64,000 nucleotides of DNA, taken from Liriodendron chinense. Taxonomy: Eukaryota; Streptophyta; Magnoliopsida; Magnoliales; Magnoliaceae. Positions 47,532-59,905 of this stretch are shown one piece after another. The notes below the pieces were generated by a model. It worked only from the letters and a program-made list of their open reading frames with translations. It had not been told where the DNA came from and made no database searches. The stretch lies in the NCBI GenBank assembly GCA_003013855.2, contig ML058507.1:124001-188000 (forward strand). Direction: 5' to 3'. The stretch's first letter is position 1; each line of letters starts with the position of its first letter. Made by a program: the position numbers and the translations under genes.

Positions 47532-47603
47532 AGACTGGGAGGTGGTGCACTCCGGATGTAGAAGACGAAGGATCATGTGGTGATGTGTTTCCAAGTGGGA
47601 GAT

Positions 47604-48213
47604 TATTGAGTGTGGAGACCAATCACAACAATATGTGGTCGAGCGCCCGGACGTTCTGATGACCGGGCAGCCCGATATTCATAGGTTTTCTGCCATATGC
47701 CGCTGGACTGTTTTGTGAACAGTCGGGCTCCCGATAATACACTGTTTTATACTTTTGTTTGCTAGGACGTTTTTTGTAATGGCCGGGTATCCTACCCAGT
47801 TATGACCGGGTGCCCGACCGACTGCGGATTTAAAGTGTGGGTTTCCTAAATTGGGTTCTAATTGCGAGTTTTACTATATAAAGGGTTGTAAACAGGGATT
47901 AGGAGAGGGGATTAGGGCTTCTATACGTCCAAGGTGAGAAAAAGGCAAGATGATTAGCAAAAGGGCCATCTCTGTGGATGGGAGTATAGGAGAAGGTAAG
48001 TATATTGCTTGTAACTTCGTTCCTTCTTCATAGTGAAGTTTGCACCCGTGGTTTTTTTACCCTTGTTGGGGTTTTTCCACGTAAATTTTTGTCTTGTGGA
48101 TTGTTGGTTTATGTGATTCCTCTTCTAGTTATTATATCTTCCTGTTTATCGTTTATGGGTGAGACCGTAGATTGAATCTCGGTTCATCGGCGTTGTTGGC
48201 GTGCTGTGCAACA
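47604..48213 (+). repeat. 3-prime LTR of the plus-strand copia (610 bp)
   Basis: Aligns with 43010-43655. It lacks about 35 bases of the gcgcccgg cluster, and the terminal TG has become TA. Single-base differences are spread throughout, so the insertion is not recent. Confidence 0.92.
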
Positions 48214-49641
48214 AATGGATGGACACATAGGATGTGTTTTATACCATTCATGAGATGTACGGTCCATCCTTGATGATCAGGTCTCAAAATTTGTACAAAA
48301 TCATTGTCGGACTATTCTAAAGATTACGTAAATTATCATCATGAATGGACGGTGGAAAATGGTCTGACTTGATGTCCCACTCCAAGTTACTTAGGCCTTA
48401 AGCTAACTAGTTTTAAAAGGATTAGGAATCTTTTAATTAGGTAGATTTTGAACTAAACCGAAGTACTCTTCTAGATTTCCATGATCGGCCTGTGAAGGGT
48501 ATGATCCAAGACTTTTATTAAATCAAGTTCATTACCCCATCAAGTCCATTACCCCATCAAGTCCATTACCCCGAGTCTAGGAAAAATAATTTTATGATCA
48601 TACGATACTAAATAAATGGTTTATGGGTTGATTTATTAGTTTGGGTATTTTTTTCGATGATCTAAGAGAGTAGGTTTGATTTGTATGGTTAAATTACTCA
48701 CAATAACTTAGGTTTAAGATTTAGGTTCGATCAGATCATCGAAAGTGGTCCATTTAATTATTCTAGGTCTAGGTTAATGTGAACTGTTATAACTCTCGAG
48801 TCACTTTGGAAATGACATTTATATCTCTCTGTTCATAATTTCAACGATGGGTTTAGGGTTTATCCACATGGTGAAGAGAATAGTCAATTTACCTTTGGGA
48901 CCAAATTTTTTATCGACGACCACGATGAGTCGATACACTAGATCTCCATGATCTAGTGGCTCATTTTAGATTTTGGTTTTATGGAATTGTTCATTTAATT
49001 ATTTTACACTAATTCAATGGTTTACTTCGTTATTGATTATCATTGTTTGGTTAGAAAATGTGATGGGTCCATAGGGCATTTTCGTAATTTTTACAATTTA
49101 TGCTCGTATTCAAAGGATAATTTGTTTTTATTGGAATCTATGTTCTGAGTAATTTTTATAAAAGACATTCCTCTTAATTCTTAACAATGAAAGTTATATA
49201 AGCCATCTTTCATATTAACAAAAGTAAAAACATCCTACAGTGTATTTAAGCGATTTCTTTTTAACATAATAATTTGGACTTTTCCATACCCGAGTATGAA
49301 AACCTAGGTTATTACAATCCCAAAATTAAAGCATATTAAAAGCTTAAGTGGACCCCACCATAGGAAGAGGTAGGAATAATGATCTCCACCGTTAAAACCT
49401 TGCTAACAACCTATTCAAAAGATCACAAAGACATGGATGAAGGGAAAACACAAATATTAGCTTGATCCAAAACTCTTGAACTTTGGATATGCTTCGTTTT
49501 TTTGGCTCAAGCCCTAAAATTACCTGGTAAAAAGGATGGGTGGAGTATATAAAAAACATAAATCACGGTGGACCTCAGAGTTTAATTAGTATGCTCAGCG
49601 TAATACGTTACTCATTAGGCAATTCGCTTCCCTATTTCTCG

Positions 49642-49806
49642 TGGTGTGGTCCATATGAGATTTGGATTTGCTTCATATTTTGGTTTATGCCCTAAATGGT
49701 GTGGTCCATATGAGATTTGGATTTGCTTCATATTTTGGTTTATGCCCTAAATGGTGTGGTCCATATGAGACTTGGATTTGCCTCATATTTTGGTTTATGC
49801 CCTAAA
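49642..49806 (+). repeat. 55-bp unit in three near-identical tandem copies
   Basis: Units start at 49642, 49697 and 49752 with tggtgtggtccatatgaga, each running to ggtttatgccctaaa. The third unit has two or three changes. The unit is part of a foldback arm, so this triplication lengthens one arm only. Confidence 0.95.
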
Positions 49807-49944
49807 ACGAGCTGGAAAATGGATTAATGGTGTGGATAAAACACATACATCATGGTAGGGCCCACAAAGCTTTGACATCATCTAGTTGGTTGGTGTTGGG
49901 GTCACTAGCCAAACCGGCGTGTGAATTATGAGGCTTATGAGGCC

Positions 49945-52375
49945 TACGTGGTATGTTTTTTACATCCAATCCATACAATAGATGCATGCCACTATGATTA
50001 TCAGATAAAATAAATATATGATTGATCGAATAATAAGGTGGGCCAAACCATAAAAGATAACAGACACCACTCAAAGACATCCAGATTCATGGTGTGGCCT
50101 ATCTGATGATTGTACCAGACAGATTTTTGGTTTGTATGATCACTGTGGTGGGGTGCATATATATGTCGGATGGTTTCGATGCCATACATGTACCATATTC
50201 ACCCCCACAATTTTGAACTACCCTACCATTTAAAGAAAGAATAACAACGGTCTTGTTGGACAGTTTAGTGGTAGATACTTTGCATTTCATAGTTGAAGTC
50301 AATTTTACTATTTCTTTAGTTAATATTGCCTAAATGTTGCAATATTTTAAAATATATTGCTATTTTGAAAATATCGCGTTAACATCCATCACGATATTAA
50401 TATTTGTCACGCTTGTGTGCTCAATGTGGATTTAAAAGGATTTTTGGGGATTTCATTTTTAGACCGTTCTGACAATAAAATTTTTAAGAGATTTGGATTT
50501 TGGGAGAATTAGAATGCTTCCAAAGAGCCCTTTTGGCTCTCCTTTCATAGATGCTTAAATGATGGAACTCACCGTCGGTAGCCCGGACCAGCCCGGCCCG
50601 GCCCAATAGAGATAAGGCCAGATGTGGGGCCCAATGATATGGTCACACAATCCAATCCGTCCATTCGATGATTCAACTGAAAAAGCTCCATTCCTAAAAA
50701 ATCATCCCAATCCAAGACTTAGATGGGCTATGGAACATGCTGAGATTGAATTATCACCGTTGATTATAGTGTGCCTACCGTAATGTATAAATAGAATCCA
50801 TGCCGTTCATACCCTTCATCCAGGCCAGATGAAGGGTGATAAGAAAATTAGGATTATTTTACTACTCAGATATACCCTTGTAAAATTGAAGAATGGACGT
50901 TCCCTATCCCACTCGAGTTCCGTGTCGATCTGAGTAGTGGGCCCTATGGGTTTTCTGAGGTGGCCGATCTGATGGATGGTCTGGATGAATTCATCACGTA
51001 GGATCCATATCTGGCCTGTGGTACCGGTACCACCGGAAAACGCCTCAATGTGGAATTGACGCGGATTGCGTGGCGAACCCAACACCACGTAGCTACGTTG
51101 TGTATGAACTCTGTGGGGTCCAACGTGATGTATTTGTTTTATCCATGCCGTCCATCCTATTTTTCAGATAAGTTTAGGGCATTATCTAAAAATTCAATGA
51201 TATCCAAAGCTCAAGTGTACCGCAACAGAGGAAACAGTTGAGATTGAACGATTGCCGTTGAAAATTTCTTTGGGAGCCACAAAGTTTTAGATCAATCTGA
51301 TATTTATTTTTTCCATTAATCAAGGTCCCTGAAATCTTATCAACAGATCAGATGACAAATAAACATTAGGAAGGTTTCAACGGTGGAAGTTATAATCCCG
51401 GCTGTTTCCTATGGTGTGGTCCACCTGAGATTTGGATATTCTTCAATTTTCGATCATGCCATAAAATGAGGTAGCCAAACGTATGGACGGCGTGGATAAA
51501 ACACATACATCACGGTGGGCCCCACATATATCCTCATACCATGTAGCTACGTGGTGTTGGGTTCACCACGCAATCCGCGTCCACGTGGACGTAGAACATT
51601 CTCTACTTTTCACAACCGCAGCATATTGTCCCGACTCACGAGTTTCGCTAAGCCCATCTACAGCCACACGTGCTAAAATGTGGGACATCCGATCCGTACA
51701 TTGAGGGTGGGTCCCACCGTGTGGATGATCCATCCCTTAATGTTAGATAGCTAAAGTGTAGAGGGCGCGTGATACCTTAGAAATCTTTGTAGACCGTCCA
51801 TTTGTTTTCATGCATGCATGACGAGCCGTGATACATGGCTGAGAATAGCTCACCGTCCAGTTTTTGACCCAGTCCATCTAAATAAAGAGGCCCACGTGAT
51901 ACATGGCTGAGATATTCCTTCCACGTGCCGCGTGTGGAGATCCGTAGAGACTACGTAAGGGAAGAAATCCAATGCCCGTCCGGTGCATGGAATTTCCGTG
52001 CTCCCATGTCATGTACTGTACAAATGGCTCATGATCTAATCATCCGAACCATGAATCCTGTGGAGGCCACAATAGATGGCCTACTCACAAAAAACTCCTT
52101 TGATCTGACTATCCTAATCATCTTATAAAAGAACATTTTTAAGAGAAGGTGACCCATTGCTAACATTAATCCTCTGCCGTATACTAGTCTGACATCAAAT
52201 TAAAAGCTAGGATCATCCTAAATCTGTGATTTCAGGTCTGTGGCCCATCTAAAGTTAGAATCACTGAATGAACGGTTGTGATCTCACCTATATGTACCAC
52301 GTGTGCAACAATGACATGGAGGCCTATGCATCCATATAAAGATGGATGGTCCAACCAGTGATTTTTGCATGGAAA
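49945..52375. repeat. Segment A of a colinear duplication (partner 52775-62370)
   Basis: Four blocks occur in the same order and orientation in both segments: a gtggtatgt/agataaaat-type block (49945-50300 and 52775-53210), an A/T-rich gttttgaaaatat block (50301-50540 and 53180-53221 plus 56271-56560), a ccagatgtggggc block (50610-51057 and 57345-57824), and a foldback plus 0.8 kb of right flank (51058-52375 and 61037-62370). The last block is about 93 percent alike. Segment A lacks both 3-kb palindromic insertions found in B. I see no gene in it. Confidence 0.72.
51058..51581. mobile_element. Foldback element with about 40-bp near-perfect TIR (segment A)
   Basis: Ends gacgcggattgcgtgg and ccacgcaatccgcgtc are exact complements, and the arms continue with cgaacccaacaccacgtagc against gctacgtggtgttgggttc. 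Inner family landmarks are present. It is shared with segment B at 61037-61560, so it inserted before the duplication. I could not read a convincing target duplication. Confidence 0.88.
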
Positions 52376-54219
52376 TTAATGAAAAGGGTTGGATAGTTTT
52401 GACCCATCCATTGTATTGCCGAAGTAATCCAATGAAATTTGGAATACTATAATAAATGCATTGCTTTGTACATTATAAAATAGGTAATTTTCACTTTATT
52501 TAGCTGATATTTTTGAGCCAGACTTTTCAAGTCAAACCTATACTACCTAAATGTATCTGTTAGACTGTCACTGACTTTTTAGCATTTACATTTTATGGAT
52601 GAATTTTTAATCATATTTTCTAGGGATTTAATGGTAAAAATTCTAGAAAATTTAGATTTTACTAAATAATACCTTTAGTAACAAAAATTCCTAGATGGTG
52701 GTTTTCAAGGGGAGAATTACATGAATGGCCTCATTTATTTTTTATTTGAAAACTAGAGAATAAGTATTGTGGGCCCCATGTGGTATGTGTTTGACATTCA
52801 ACTCGCAGAACATATGCATCCCACCATGATGATCAGACCAACCAAAAATATGGTTGATCCAATCATAAGATATACACCACTCTAAAACATCCAAATTCAA
52901 GTGTAGCCTATCTGGAAATTTAACTAGTCAGATTTGTGATTTGCATGATCATCATGGTGGGGGTGCATATGTTGAACAGCTTGGATGTTGTATATATGCA
53001 TGTGCGCCCCACAATTTTTAGAGAAAGAATAAGTGAGGGTATTTTGGTAATTTCATTTCTTGAAAAACATCTTTCTAAAAATTTTAACGCTTAGCATTAT
53101 TTTGTAAAATGTGAATTCATAATAAATTTTGCCATAAAAATTCATATATAGGTATGACACAAGCGCTTGATGATTTTACTGTTTCTTAGTTAATATTATA
53201 AAAATATCACAATATTTTAAAGGAATTTTATCAAAATAGCTCAATGTTTGATCAATATACTTTTTAGCCTTCCATTTTCAAACCTTTATTTATTTGGCCC
53301 TCTAACACTTTTTTACATTTTACAAGAATGAAAATGCACCTAGCATCGAGCCTTGCGTCCAATAGGCGGTTTCATCTGGGAGAAGTCAAAAGGGTCCACA
53401 CTAATGGATGAAGTGAGCTCCTATAACTATGATTAGGCCCCCTCTATAAAAGATCTAATCTATTTATAATGTCGTATATGCATGGACAAAAGGAAAACAA
53501 TAATTTCAACTTAATTGAAGCCCTTTGTGACCCACAACAAATAATAATGGTGGACTTTCAATCCCAACTTTTTCCTCTAGTGTGGTCCATCTTTGTTATA
53601 GATATGCCTTATTCTTGAGCCCATGCTCTTAAATTAAAAACCAAAACCACTAGATGACATGGATTTGATACATACCTCAAGGTAAGCCCTATGAACAGTG
53701 TTCAAAGACTGTTTAGTAGAGCCCGACTCTATGGAGAGGGCCCCATTTGGAAAAAAAATATTTTTCAGAGAGAGAAACCGGAACCTTCTTCCAAGCTTCC
53801 TTCATAGGACGCACCACCACTCTTTGACCAACTCTTCTCTGGTGTCGATTCTTCATTGTTCCATTCTTCAGGGTAAGCCCATCTAGCATTCTCTTTGACA
53901 AAAAAAAAAAAAAAAATTATCGTTTTTTTTTTTTTTAAACTTTTTGATGACTATTGCTTGGAAAAATAGTAGCCATAGAAAAGGAGATAGACAATTTTAT
54001 GATTTTTTTCAAGGTATCAAACAATTTATGTGGAGAAGGGATCGCTGTAAGGAAATGTTTGTTTTTATTATGGGGAGAAGTGATTGCTGTAAGGAGATAA
54101 ATATTTATTTTTTATGGGGAGAAGTGATCATTGTAATGGTTTGACGTTATAAAGAGGGGTCGAGGTTGTCACTTTGAACATAAGGAGATAGATGTTTATT
54201 TTTATTGAACACTTGTTAC

Positions 54220-54325
54220 ACAACCATGACATGTCTTACATGACAAGCATAATCTCTTTTACATGACAACCACGATCATTTCCACATGATAACCATGATC
54301 TTAATCACACGACAACCACGATGCC
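54220..54325 (+). repeat. Short degenerate tandem repeats in the left arm of the 3.05-kb palindrome
   Basis: About five units of acatgacaaccacgatct-like sequence, roughly 20 bp each. They reappear as inverse units with gtggttatcatgtggaat at 55195-55370, so the stem of the hairpin includes short-repeat DNA. Confidence 0.75.
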
Positions 54326-55194
54326 TACTATTTTAATTACTTTTATTTTTCTGTTCTATTATTTTTTTAGTTGAGATATTAATACTTTATCCATCATACA
54401 TTGTAGAATCGAAAAAATTGGTCCCATTCTCAGATTACAAGAATGCACAAGTATCAACAAAGTGCTCTATTCAATTTTTAAAGGACCTGAAAGATGATTT
54501 TGGCAAGTATCGATCATATTTGAAAGACTTGCATTTTTCTTACTTTATTTAAGATTTTCTATTGTACATCAAACTTGTTTTATTGCACAGGGGAACCTTG
54601 TACATGAAATGTTTGATCGAGCATCGCATTCGACATTCCCTAACTTACCAATAAGAATGCGTATTAATGTCAACTTTTTTATGATAATGTTTAATTCCAA
54701 GTAGGTTTATTTTTCGATGAATGTGTGTCGCAAAGATGGTTTTTACTAGTTTTAATTCTTTTGCAATAACAACTCCTGTATACATATCTCTACATATATA
54801 ACGGTATCTCAAAATTTAGATTCTGTCCAGAGAAAAGGATATACATTAGGATGTCTTTGTAATTTTTTATAATGTATGGAGGGAGTGATCTACGACCAGG
54901 CCCAAGGGTACACAACCTTCATTTAAACATTATATTCCTCTAGTTGTCTTTATAATCTTGTGCATTTTAACAACGAGGTCTGGGTATGTAATTTCATTGT
55001 TCACAATGGCATATTTTAAGTCTCCACTCTTATATAAGAAATTCTATTTTTCATATACATACTTTCCATTATAATAGCATAGAATGATCAGTTGGAGAGC
55101 CATGATTTTCAAATATATGTGTGCCTGAAAATAGAAGAAAGTTATTATACTTAAAAAAAAGTTACTAAACACAAAAAAAGATAAGTGAAAAACA

Positions 55195-55370
55195 AAAATC
55201 GTGGTTATTATGTGGAATGGGTTATGGTTATTATGCAGAATGAGTTGTGGTTGTCATGTGGAACGGGTTTTGGTTGTCAAGTGTAAGGGGTTACAGTATC
55301 AAGTCTAATGGGTCGTAGTTGCCATATATAACAAGTCGTGGTTATCATGTGGAATAGGTTGCAGTTGATT
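55195..55370 (-). repeat. Inverse partner of the 54220-54325 short repeats
   Basis: About seven units of gtggttatcatgtggaatgg, each 20-24 bp. The unit number differs between arms, showing independent expansion after the palindrome formed. Confidence 0.75.
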
Positions 55371-57309
55371 CAAAATTGAAACTAAGAAGATTTACCATTT
55401 TTTTCAATATATTTGCAATACAACTTTAGTAAAACAGACCACAATTATCTATCTTCTTACTTCTCATATTGATATCGAGGACTGAAGGCCAGTGAGTAGT
55501 GACTAGTCATACGTAAAAGCAAAGACTTTAATGGTCATTTTTTTAGAGAAAAGGATTCTGGAGAATGGAACACCGAGAATGGAATGCCGGAGAGTAGTAA
55601 TGGGTCCCATGGAGAAAGTTTCAAAGAAGGAGGGCTTTAGAGAAAATAACACCGGAGAATGGAACTTCGGAGAGTGAGATGGTCTGAGAGTGGTGGTGGG
55701 TGCCACCAAGGAAGCTTAAAAGGAAGAAGGGTTTCAACTGATTTTCCTCTCTAAAAAATTAAAATTTTTTTAATAGAGTTCTCTCCACTGAGTTAGGCCT
55801 TACTAAACGGTCTTCAGACACCATTTGTAGGGCTCACCATGAGGTATGTATCAAATTCATGCCATCCAGTGATTTTGGCTTTTAATTTATGGGTATGAAC
55901 GCAAGAATGAGGCATATCCACAATAAAGGTGGATCACACCACATGAAATAGTTGAGATTGAATGTCCACTATTATTACTTATTGTAGGCTACAAAGGGCT
56001 TGGATCAAGTTGAAATTACTGTTTTCCCTTTGTCCACGCCAGTACAACATTATAAACGAATTGGATCTTTTATAGAGTGAGCCCAATCACAGTTACAAGA
56101 GTCCACGTCATCCATCAACGTGGGCCCTTCAGCTTCTCCTACACGCAACCACCCATATTGGCATGATGCTAGATGCTAAGGGTATTTTCATCATTGAAAA
56201 ATGTAAAAAAGTATCATAGGGCTAAAAAATAAAGATTGGAAAAGAAAGGGTGAAAATGTCCATTGACCCCTATTTTAAAATCTATTAATATTTTGAAAAT
56301 ATTTCAAATAGCATCCATTAAAGTTTTTTTTATTATAATATTATCTCATGATTTTCAAACTCTTGATAACATTTGTCACATTGGTGGGCCATCATTATAA
56401 AAAAAAAGATTGAGTTCAATGAGGATTTACAAGGATTTTTTGGAATTTCAATGTTTGGACCGTTATAGCAGCAACGATTTTAAGGAATTTGGATTTTAGA
56501 TGAATTAAAATTCTTTGAAAAACCTTTTAGGCATTCCTTTCAAAGACGATTTGCAAAATCCATATAATTTCACGGGTTACACTAGATTCCATTGTATTTA
56601 AAATCCAGGCTACTAAATGAGCCCTTAAAGTCGTATGTCATGTTTCAATTATCTAAGTTGATTGAATGAGGGGACTCAATAGGGGAAGGTTCAGTCTAGT
56701 CCTGTAGAGTCAGGGCCTTTATCAGTCGGGCCAAGGATTAGGTGACGAGGCCAGGTTAAGGCCTATTTTGGCCTGGCCCCGCCCACCCACAACCTATTAG
56801 AAGGGAAAAAGTACATGATCAACGGTCTATATTCAATGAAGATGGGTGGCTAACATGAAGATTCGAACATCCTGATTTCTCGGCCAACACATTTTCATGA
56901 TAGCTCTCACCTGATCAATGGTCCAGATCTTGTACTTATGACAACTAGACATGCTGAGAGCCCTAAACATATACACAAAAGCCCATGTGCAAATTTGTCA
57001 CACGTGTGAGAGATCCAACTTTCCATCAAGTGGAATTCAGACTGCTTCATTCCTTAGGTGGGCTAGAAAACAAACAAACGGCTAAAACACTCGTTTTATA
57101 GTCACCCATCTGCTCAGTGCCATTGCTCTTGCCTAAGGAGTGAAACAGCCTAATTTTTTTAGGCCAGAAGCTATATACCTGACATCCCACTTGATTCAAA
57201 GCTAGGATCTCATACACATGTGCCATGTTGACACGTGTGCTTGATGGTAGATGGGCAAAGAAAAGGAGAGATGGTAAGGTGGAGCATTGTGTTGTGGGGT
57301 GCGATCTAG

Positions 57310-57816
57310 TGGTACCAGTACCACCGTAAGCTTACAGTGGTAAGCCCAGATGTGGGGCTGGTGATGTTTTCACAGAATCAAATCCATCCATTGGACGAGT
57401 CACTTAAAAAAGAAACCCATTCCTAACAATCAGCTTGATCTAATATTTAGATGGGCTACAGTACATGGAACATGTTAAGATTAAATGATCACCATTGATT
57501 ATAGTGGGCGCCTACCATGTTGTATATATCGAATCCAGGCATCCAGGCCATTTATCTAGGCCATATGAAGGGTACATAATATAAGAAATCAGACTATTTT
57601 ACTAGTCATGTATACCCCTGTAAAATTCAAGAACGGGTGTTCCCTCCTAGCTTGTTACCTTTGTTTATCCTGCTTGAGTTTTGTGTCGATCTGAGTAGTA
57701 GGCCTTATGAGTTTTTGAGGTGGCACATTTGATGGATGGTGTGGATGAAGACATTAGGTGATCCATATCTGGCCTATACCACCGTAATTACAGTGGTATT
57801 GGTACCATGGAAAATT
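57310..57816. mobile_element. Foldback element with ggtaccagtaccac ends
   Basis: Left ggtaccagtaccaccgtaag and cagtggtaagcccagat are complementary to right atctggcctataccaccg and cagtggtattggtacc. About 55 bp of each end pairs. A diverged relative is at 50575-51037. The sequence 56600-57309 before it is spacer without a recognised gene. Confidence 0.7.
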
Positions 57817-58699
57817 GAAATTGAGGGTTTTTTACTACAATGGCTTTAGGGTATGATGTAGTCAAGGCTAAAGCTTAATTCCCCTCTTAAAAGCATAGTT
57901 TTTGCTAGCCCTGGGGTACTTTTTACTTTTTTTGCTGGGCAAAAATGCTCTTCTACTAGTTGCTCCCTCATACGGCGATAGCTTGCCTCAGAAGATGAAA
58001 GGGCTTTTTAAAAGGAGAGATTGTAGGTCTCACTAAATCATAAATGGGCCCACCGCTTAGCCAATATGAGTCATTCATTTTAATCGGACAACTGTGAACC
58101 ATGGAAGGGTGTTTTTTAATTTTTGAAGAGAAGTTCTCTATGGCTCACAATGACATTAACATTATTTATTAATTCTAAATTTTTTCTTCCGGTGTGGTCC
58201 ATCTATGATGATTTTTGCCCTCAAATGTGGGACGATGATACGAAATTAAAACCCCTTTCATGCGGACAAATTGGATTTGCTTTATGACAAGCTAGTAGGT
58301 TCCACATCTTTATAAGTTCTTATGGTGGGGCCTTTGCCACAGGAAGGCCATTTGACATTTTCCTTCTTTCCTTCTTTATTTTTTTTACAAGAAGAGACCA
58401 TTTGGCCATTAGAACCATTGTTACCTTCGCAAGACCCACTTCGGTGAGTTTTGACGTGCATTCGTCTCATTCCCTTCATTTCGGCAAGCTTCTGAGTGTT
58501 ATTTTTTTTTTTGAAGATTTTCGACCACAATCTCTGACATGATGACTGAAGGTAGGTTTAAGTTAGGATAATAGTGGCTTTTATGTGTTGTTTTTATTTT
58601 TATTAGTAGGTATCACTAGTGGGAGTTTGTGAAAGGGAGGAGGGTGTGGTGGTTCCTTTTATAATTTTTTTTTTATATGAATGGTGAGAGTTTGTGAAA

Positions 58700-59035
58700 T
58701 GTATGAACTTTGTAATAGAAGAATGTTATAATTGATGAATTTTAAAATAGAAGAATGTTGTAATTGATGAATATTATAATGGATGAATGTTATAGTGGAA
58801 GAATGTTGAAATGGATGAATGTTGTAATAGATGAATGTTGAGATGGAAGAATGTTATAATGAATGAATGTTATATGGTGGATCATCGATATTCACTGTAA
58901 ATCATCGATATTCACTGTGGATCGTTGATAATCACTGTGGATCGTCGATATTTACTGTGGATCTCCAATATTCATTGTAGATCGTCGATATTGACTGTGG
59001 ATCGTCGATATTTAATATTCACTATGAATAGCCAT
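58700..59035 (+). repeat. Two short tandem-repeat arrays in the left arm of the 3.2-kb palindrome
   Basis: The first array (58700-58875) repeats gaatgttataatggatgaat with 20-22-bp spacing. The second (58876-59035) repeats ggatcgtcgatattcactgt, about seven units of 22 bp. Both return inverted at 59930-60150 in the right arm. Confidence 0.9.
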
Positions 59036-59905
59036 TCTCACGAAAACAATCATAACTCCCTCATTAGTCATTACATATCCAATTAGGGTGATCTTGTATT
59101 CATTGGAAAAATAATTTGATAAACTTTCAAATGTCTTTAGAATCATCTCATTTTAACATTATTTAATGCCTAAAAGTGGGCCCAAACTTCATCGTGTCAT
59201 GGATTGCAGGTATTCACTATGGATTACTAATCTCACAAAAATGGTTATAACTCCCTCGTTACATTTCGATTAAGGTGATCTTGTACTTTGTTGAAAAGAT
59301 TATTTGATGAACTTTCAAATAAATTTGGAATCATCTTATTTTAAAACCATTTTATTACCCAAAAGTGAGCACAATGTTCATCATGGCATGGATCATGGAT
59401 ATTCACCATGAATTGTCGATCCCACGAAAGTGATCATAAATCCCTTGTTACAAGTCTGATTAGGGTGATCTTATACTCATTGGAAAGATAATTTGATAAT
59501 ATTTCAAATGCATTTGGAATCATCTAATTTGGATACTATTTAATAACCAAAAAGTGTATCAAAAGTTCATCAATTTGGACATCTTATTCGGTGATCTATG
59601 CATTTGAAAATTCATCAAATTATCTTTCCAACGAGTATAAAATCACTCCAATCATACCTGTAATGAGGGAGTTATGACCTTTTTTGTGGGGTTGGCGATT
59701 TATAGTGAATATTTGCAATCCATGCCACGATAAACTTTGGGCTCGCTTTTGGACAATTAAATAGTGTACATATGAGATTATTCCAAATCCATTTAAAATT
59801 TCATCAATCGATCTTTCTATTAAGTACAAGATAACCCCAATCGAACATGTTACGAGAGAGTTATGACCGTTTTGTAAGATCGGTGATCCATAGTGAATAT
59901 CTGCG
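59036..59905. repeat. 190-bp repeats, three direct and two inverted, at the hairpin apex
   Basis: The unit with cataactccctcgtta, gtgatcttgtactcattgg and ctttcaaatgcatttggaat starts at about 59040, 59227 and 59415 (periods 187 and 190). It returns in inverse orientation from about 59590 and 59770. The inversion point near 59570-59590 is the centre of the palindrome. Confidence 0.88.

Larger units (their letters stand above)
43010..48213 (+). mobile_element. Complete Ty1/copia retrotransposon (Tork-like), degenerate
   Basis: LTRs lie at 43010-43655 and 47604-48213 with a perfect 5-bp target duplication aatgg (43005-43009 and 48214-48218). The primer binding site tggtatcagagc (43658-43669) matches initiator tRNA-Met and comes two bases after the LTR. 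A purine tract (gtgggagat) precedes the 3-prime LTR. Order is gag, protease, integrase, RT, RNase H. Motifs are of Tnt1/Tork type. Frameshifts and stops break gag and pol, so it is not autonomous. Confidence 0.95.
40533..49316 (-). mobile_element. LTR-like element (solo LTR or non-autonomous), split by copia
   Basis: The material between 40532 and 49317, without the copia at 43010-48213, is about 3.57 kb. Read on the minus strand it starts TGTAATAACCTAGGTTTTC, a form common at the start of large plant LTRs, and ends near cgttataa. Flanking gatcc (40528-40532) and aatcc (near 49316-49320) agree in four of five bases, as expected for an LTR-element target duplication. There is no coding domain, a (TA)n run at 41410-41433, and a tgtgacacccaatttc phrase at 41281. 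A solo LTR is my preferred reading. Confidence 0.42.
40398..49633. mobile_element. Inner foldback element, split by an LTR-like insertion
   Basis: The left part 40398-40532 (attggattgcgtactgag, aaactctattgggcccattg, gccgtccatctg, ttttaggggttgatcc) and the right part 49317-49633 (atcccaaaattaaagcatat to ggcaattcgcttccc) read through as the element at 32090-32588. In that copy aggggttgaac is followed directly by aaaaaattgaagcatat. This places the insertion point to within a few bases. Confidence 0.72.
40225..49865. mobile_element. Outer foldback element, split by a nest of insertions
   Basis: The left part 40225-40397 (tgaacgtccactattaaaagc to ccccattgtttcc) and the right part 49634-49865 (tctcgtggtgtggtccatat to catggtagggcccacaa) join into one foldback in the normal family order. 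The gtttcc/gtggtgtgg junction is the usual middle of the right arm. The right part has a 55-bp triplication at 49642-49806. Everything between was inserted later. Confidence 0.65.
53222..56270. mobile_element. 3.05-kb palindromic Mutator-like element with 9-bp TSD
   Basis: Arms of about 0.7 kb pair in inverse orientation: 53222-53900 (cactagatgacatggatttg, then aagactgtttagtag and ctctatggagag) against 55650-56270 (ctccactgagttagg, aaacggtcttcag, ccatccagtgattttgg). The target duplication tattttaaa lies at 53213-53221 and 56271-56279. The related empty site at 50341-50352 has this word once. The interior holds further inverted short repeats (acatgacaaccacgatc near 54240-54320 against gtggttatcatgtgg near 55200-55350). 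No transposase reading frame is present. The end sequence ggggtcaatgg with a following tttttagccc resembles known MULE termini. Confidence 0.88.

Noticed and set aside
51058..51581. Target duplication for the foldback in segment A (tgtggaatt against cgtggacgt)
   Set aside because: Only six of nine bases agree and the boundaries must be shifted to get them, so I do not claim it.
58876..59035. Regular 22-bp repeats that could be mistaken for a CRISPR-like array
   Set aside because: There are no unique spacers, the units abut directly, and they are mirrored in the other arm of a plant palindromic element.
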